Shown: positions 28,427 through 29,657 of the stretch, one piece after another
How the letters are laid out: each line of letters starts with the position of its first letter
Position numbering within the stretch: the stretch's first letter is position 1
Origin: an uncultured Pseudoflavonifractor sp.
GTDB lineage: Bacteria; Bacillota; Clostridia; Oscillospirales; Oscillospiraceae
Assembly (NCBI GenBank): GCA_947383685.1
Contig: CANDEE010000017.1
Span: 1 to 29,657 of the forward strand
Direction of reading: 5' to 3'
DNA length: 29,657 bases
The notes under the pieces: generated by a model
The model's input: the letters and a program-made list of their open reading frames with translations, nothing else
Databases searched by the model: none
Told to the model about the DNA's origin: nothing
Program-made: the position numbers and the translations under genes

Positions 28427-29314
28427 TTACTCCACCAGCATCTCCAGCCCCGCCAGGTCCAGCTTCGGCTGCAAGGCCAGGGTAATGCCGTAGCCGATGA
28501 CCTTGGCAAGGTCCGCCACCCGCTGGTCGATGTCCCGGGGGGTCACCATCAGCGTGGCCCCCGGCGCTCCCGCCAGGGCTTCCGGGTCGGCTTGACGGCC
28601 CGTTTCTTCCAAAAGGTCCGCCGCCAGGGTGGCTCCGTCCACCACGGTGGGGACCCCTACGGCAATGACGGGGACTCCCAAGCTGTCCCTGTCCAGAGCA
28701 AAACGGTGGTTACCCACTCCGGAGCCGGGGGCAATGCCGGTATCGCAGACCTGAACCGTGGCGCATAGCCGCTCCACCCGCCGGGCCGCCAGAGCGTCCA
28801 CGGCGATAACCGCCTTTGTACCGATTTTTTCCGACACCGCCTTTACGATCTCCCCGCTCTCCACTCCCGTGGTGCCCAGCACTCCCGCCGCCAGCGCCGC
28901 CACCGGACGGAAGGAGCCAAAGTGCTCGGGGGCCATGCCGATCAGGTGCCGGGTCACCAGAGTTTTGTCGGCAGCCAGAGGGCCGATGGCATCGGGAGTG
29001 ATGGCCCGGTTCCCCAAGCCTACCACCAGCACGTCCCCCTCCCGGGGCAGCAGAGGGGAGAGAAGGTCCGCCAACGCCGCCACCGCCCGGGGAAAGGCTC
29101 CCTCCTCCCGGCGTTCCAGCGCGGTCAAATCCAAGGTGTGGTAAACTCCCTCCGGCTTGCCCAAGGCCTGTGCCCCCTCCCGGTCGGCAACCCGCACCGT
29201 GGTAAGGGGAAATCCCTCGGCCTGGGTCTCCCGGCACTCCACCCCCGGCAGAGCCGCCCCCTCGCTCCGCAGCTCATGGGCCTCTAACGCCAGGTCCGTT
29301 CTTCGTTTCAACAT
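28427..29314 (-). CDS. gpr: Germination protease GPR (spore SASP protease)
   Basis: A 295-residue protease made in the forespore as a zymogen; on germination it cleaves the small acid-soluble proteins that protect spore DNA. The ATG at 29314 follows GGGGGA by 7 nt and is preferred over a codon 15 nt upstream. The N-terminal pro-segment RRTDLALEAHEL is typical, followed by VVGLGNRAITPDAIGP, VTRHLIGMAPEHFG, the VLGTTGVESGEIVKA stretch, IAVDALAARRVERLC and TGIAPGSGVGNHR. Length is somewhat shorter than B. subtilis GPR (368). A forespore-type promoter lies upstream (29370-29398), and rpsT is divergent, as in Bacillus and Clostridia. Confidence 0.96.
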   Translation of the reverse strand: MLKRRTDLALEAHELRSEGAALPGVECRETQAEGFPLTTVRVADREGAQALGKPEGVYHTLDLTALERREEGAFPRAVAALADLLSPLLPREGDVLVVGLGNRAITPDAIGPLAADKTLVTRHLIGMAPEHFGSFRPVAALAAGVLGTTGVESGEIVKAVSEKIGTKAVIAVDALAARRVERLCATVQVCDTGIAPGSGVGNHRFALDRDSLGVPVIAVGVPTVVDGATLAADLLEETGRQADPEALAGAPGATLMVTPRDIDQRVADLAKVIGYGITLALQPKLDLAGLEMLVE

Positions 29315-29369
29315 AAAAATGTCCCCCATTTCAGCACAAGATATTGTGGCTTTTCCCGGTTCTTCCTTC

Positions 29370-29398
29370 TATTTTGGGCAAGAAAGTCTCTACTATGC
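29370..29398 (-). promoter_or_regulatory. Forespore-type (sigma-F/sigma-G) promoter of gpr
   Basis: On the minus strand, GCATA (plus 29394-29398) fits the -35 GYATA. CAAAATA (plus 29370-29376) fits the sigma-G -10 CATNNTA with one mismatch; spacer 17 nt. This is consistent with the known forespore control of gpr. Confidence 0.68.
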
Positions 29399-29427
29399 GA
29401 AAAAATCGGAAAATGTGAAAATAATTC

Positions 29428-29456
29428 TTGCATTTTTGAATCCGGTCTGCTAAAAT
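29428..29456 (+). promoter_or_regulatory. rpsT promoter
   Basis: TTGCAT (29428-29433) and TAAAAT (29451-29456) with a 17-nt spacer. Transcription should start near 29463. Confidence 0.82.
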
Positions 29457-29466
29457 AGATACCTGC

Positions 29467-29483
29467 ACGGGCGTGGCGCCCGT
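29467..29483 (+). repeat. Hairpin at the 5' end of the rpsT leader
   Basis: ACGGGCG (29467-29473) and CGCCCGT (29477-29483) form a 7-bp stem with a 3-nt loop, nearly at the 5' end of the transcript. No T-run follows. It probably stabilises the mRNA or takes part in S20 autoregulation. Confidence 0.6.
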
Positions 29484-29512
29484 AAAATCGTCGTTCGGAG
29501 GAGGTGTTTGGT

Positions 29513-29657
29513 TTGCCGAACATTAAGTCTGCCAAGAAGCGCGTCCTGGTAAACAAGGCCAAGGCGTTGCAGAACAAGACCGCCCGTTCCGCTCTCAAGA
29601 CTGACATCAAGAAGTTCGAGGCCGCGGTGGCGGAAGGCAACCGCAGCGAGGCCGAGG
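29513..29657 (+). CDS. rpsT: 30S ribosomal protein S20, N-terminal part (3' end outside window)
   Basis: The first 48 codons of the small-subunit protein S20, which binds 16S rRNA. The start is a TTG at 29513, preceded by the strong GGAGGAGGTG (29497-29506); no ATG is available. The reading is MPNIKSAKKRVLVNKAKALQ and then NKTARSALKTDIKKFEAAVA, the Lys/Ala-rich helical start of S20, whose MPNIKSA opening is nearly invariant in Firmicutes. E. coli rpsT also starts with TTG, where the weak codon takes part in autoregulation. The frame runs off the end of the window. It is divergent from gpr, as usual in Firmicutes. Confidence 0.94.
   Translation, partial: MPNIKSAKKRVLVNKAKALQNKTARSALKTDIKKFEAAVAEGNRSEAE

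Overview
The window looks like a chromosomal segment of a GC-rich, strictly anaerobic, endospore-forming Clostridia, most plausibly an Oscillospiraceae relative of Flavonifractor, Lawsonibacter or Intestinimonas. This rests on pyruvate:ferredoxin oxidoreductase and Feo iron uptake (anaerobe), sporulation genes (bofA, spoIIID, spoIIP, gpr), a T-box leader, Gram-positive promoters and strong GC preference at third codon positions. The genus is an inference. I see no phage, insertion sequence, CRISPR array, rRNA or tRNA.

Layout. 1-1210: 3' end of nifJ and its terminator. 1211-1943: a gene-free stretch with hairpins. 1944-4688: codB-codA (cytosine permease and deaminase), preceded by a promoter, a 25-codon leader peptide, a U-rich tract and an intrinsic terminator whose stem begins inside the leader stop codon. 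This resembles UTP-sensing pyrBI attenuation. 4788-5405: a yaaL-like gene abutting bofA. 5570-6145: an ECF transporter S component behind an unusual palindrome and competing hairpins. 6192-9324 (minus): feoA-feoA-feoB-Cys-rich FeoB partner, with four copies of a GTTAGC-N4-GCTAAC-like dyad, two of them inside promoter spacers. 9347-10705 (minus): a MATE exporter. 10891-19358 (minus): ybaK, recJ, rel, an ATP-grasp ligase, an Asp/Glu racemase and a divergent MurE-like ligase. The last three suggest a D-amino-acid peptidoglycan modification cassette.

19426-23253 (plus): an M42 peptidase, then a glycine T-box leader driving a membrane acyltransferase and glycyl-tRNA synthetase. 23323-23679 (minus): a small protein with one C-terminal membrane segment, whose promoter is covered by three LexA-type boxes, so it is a candidate SOS-induced effector. 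23960-26167: a secreted YcdB/SLH protein. 26234-29314 (minus): spoIIID, spoIIP and gpr with recognisable sporulation-sigma promoters, interrupted by an AT-rich DUF3784 gene carrying its own promoter and terminator. 29513-end: rpsT, divergent from gpr and starting with TTG.

The most interesting material is regulatory: the codBA attenuator, the Feo operators, the SOS-controlled membrane protein and the glycine-tRNA-controlled acyltransferase, together with the ligase/racemase/MurE-like cassette. All functions are read from sequence patterns and remembered family motifs; no searches were run.
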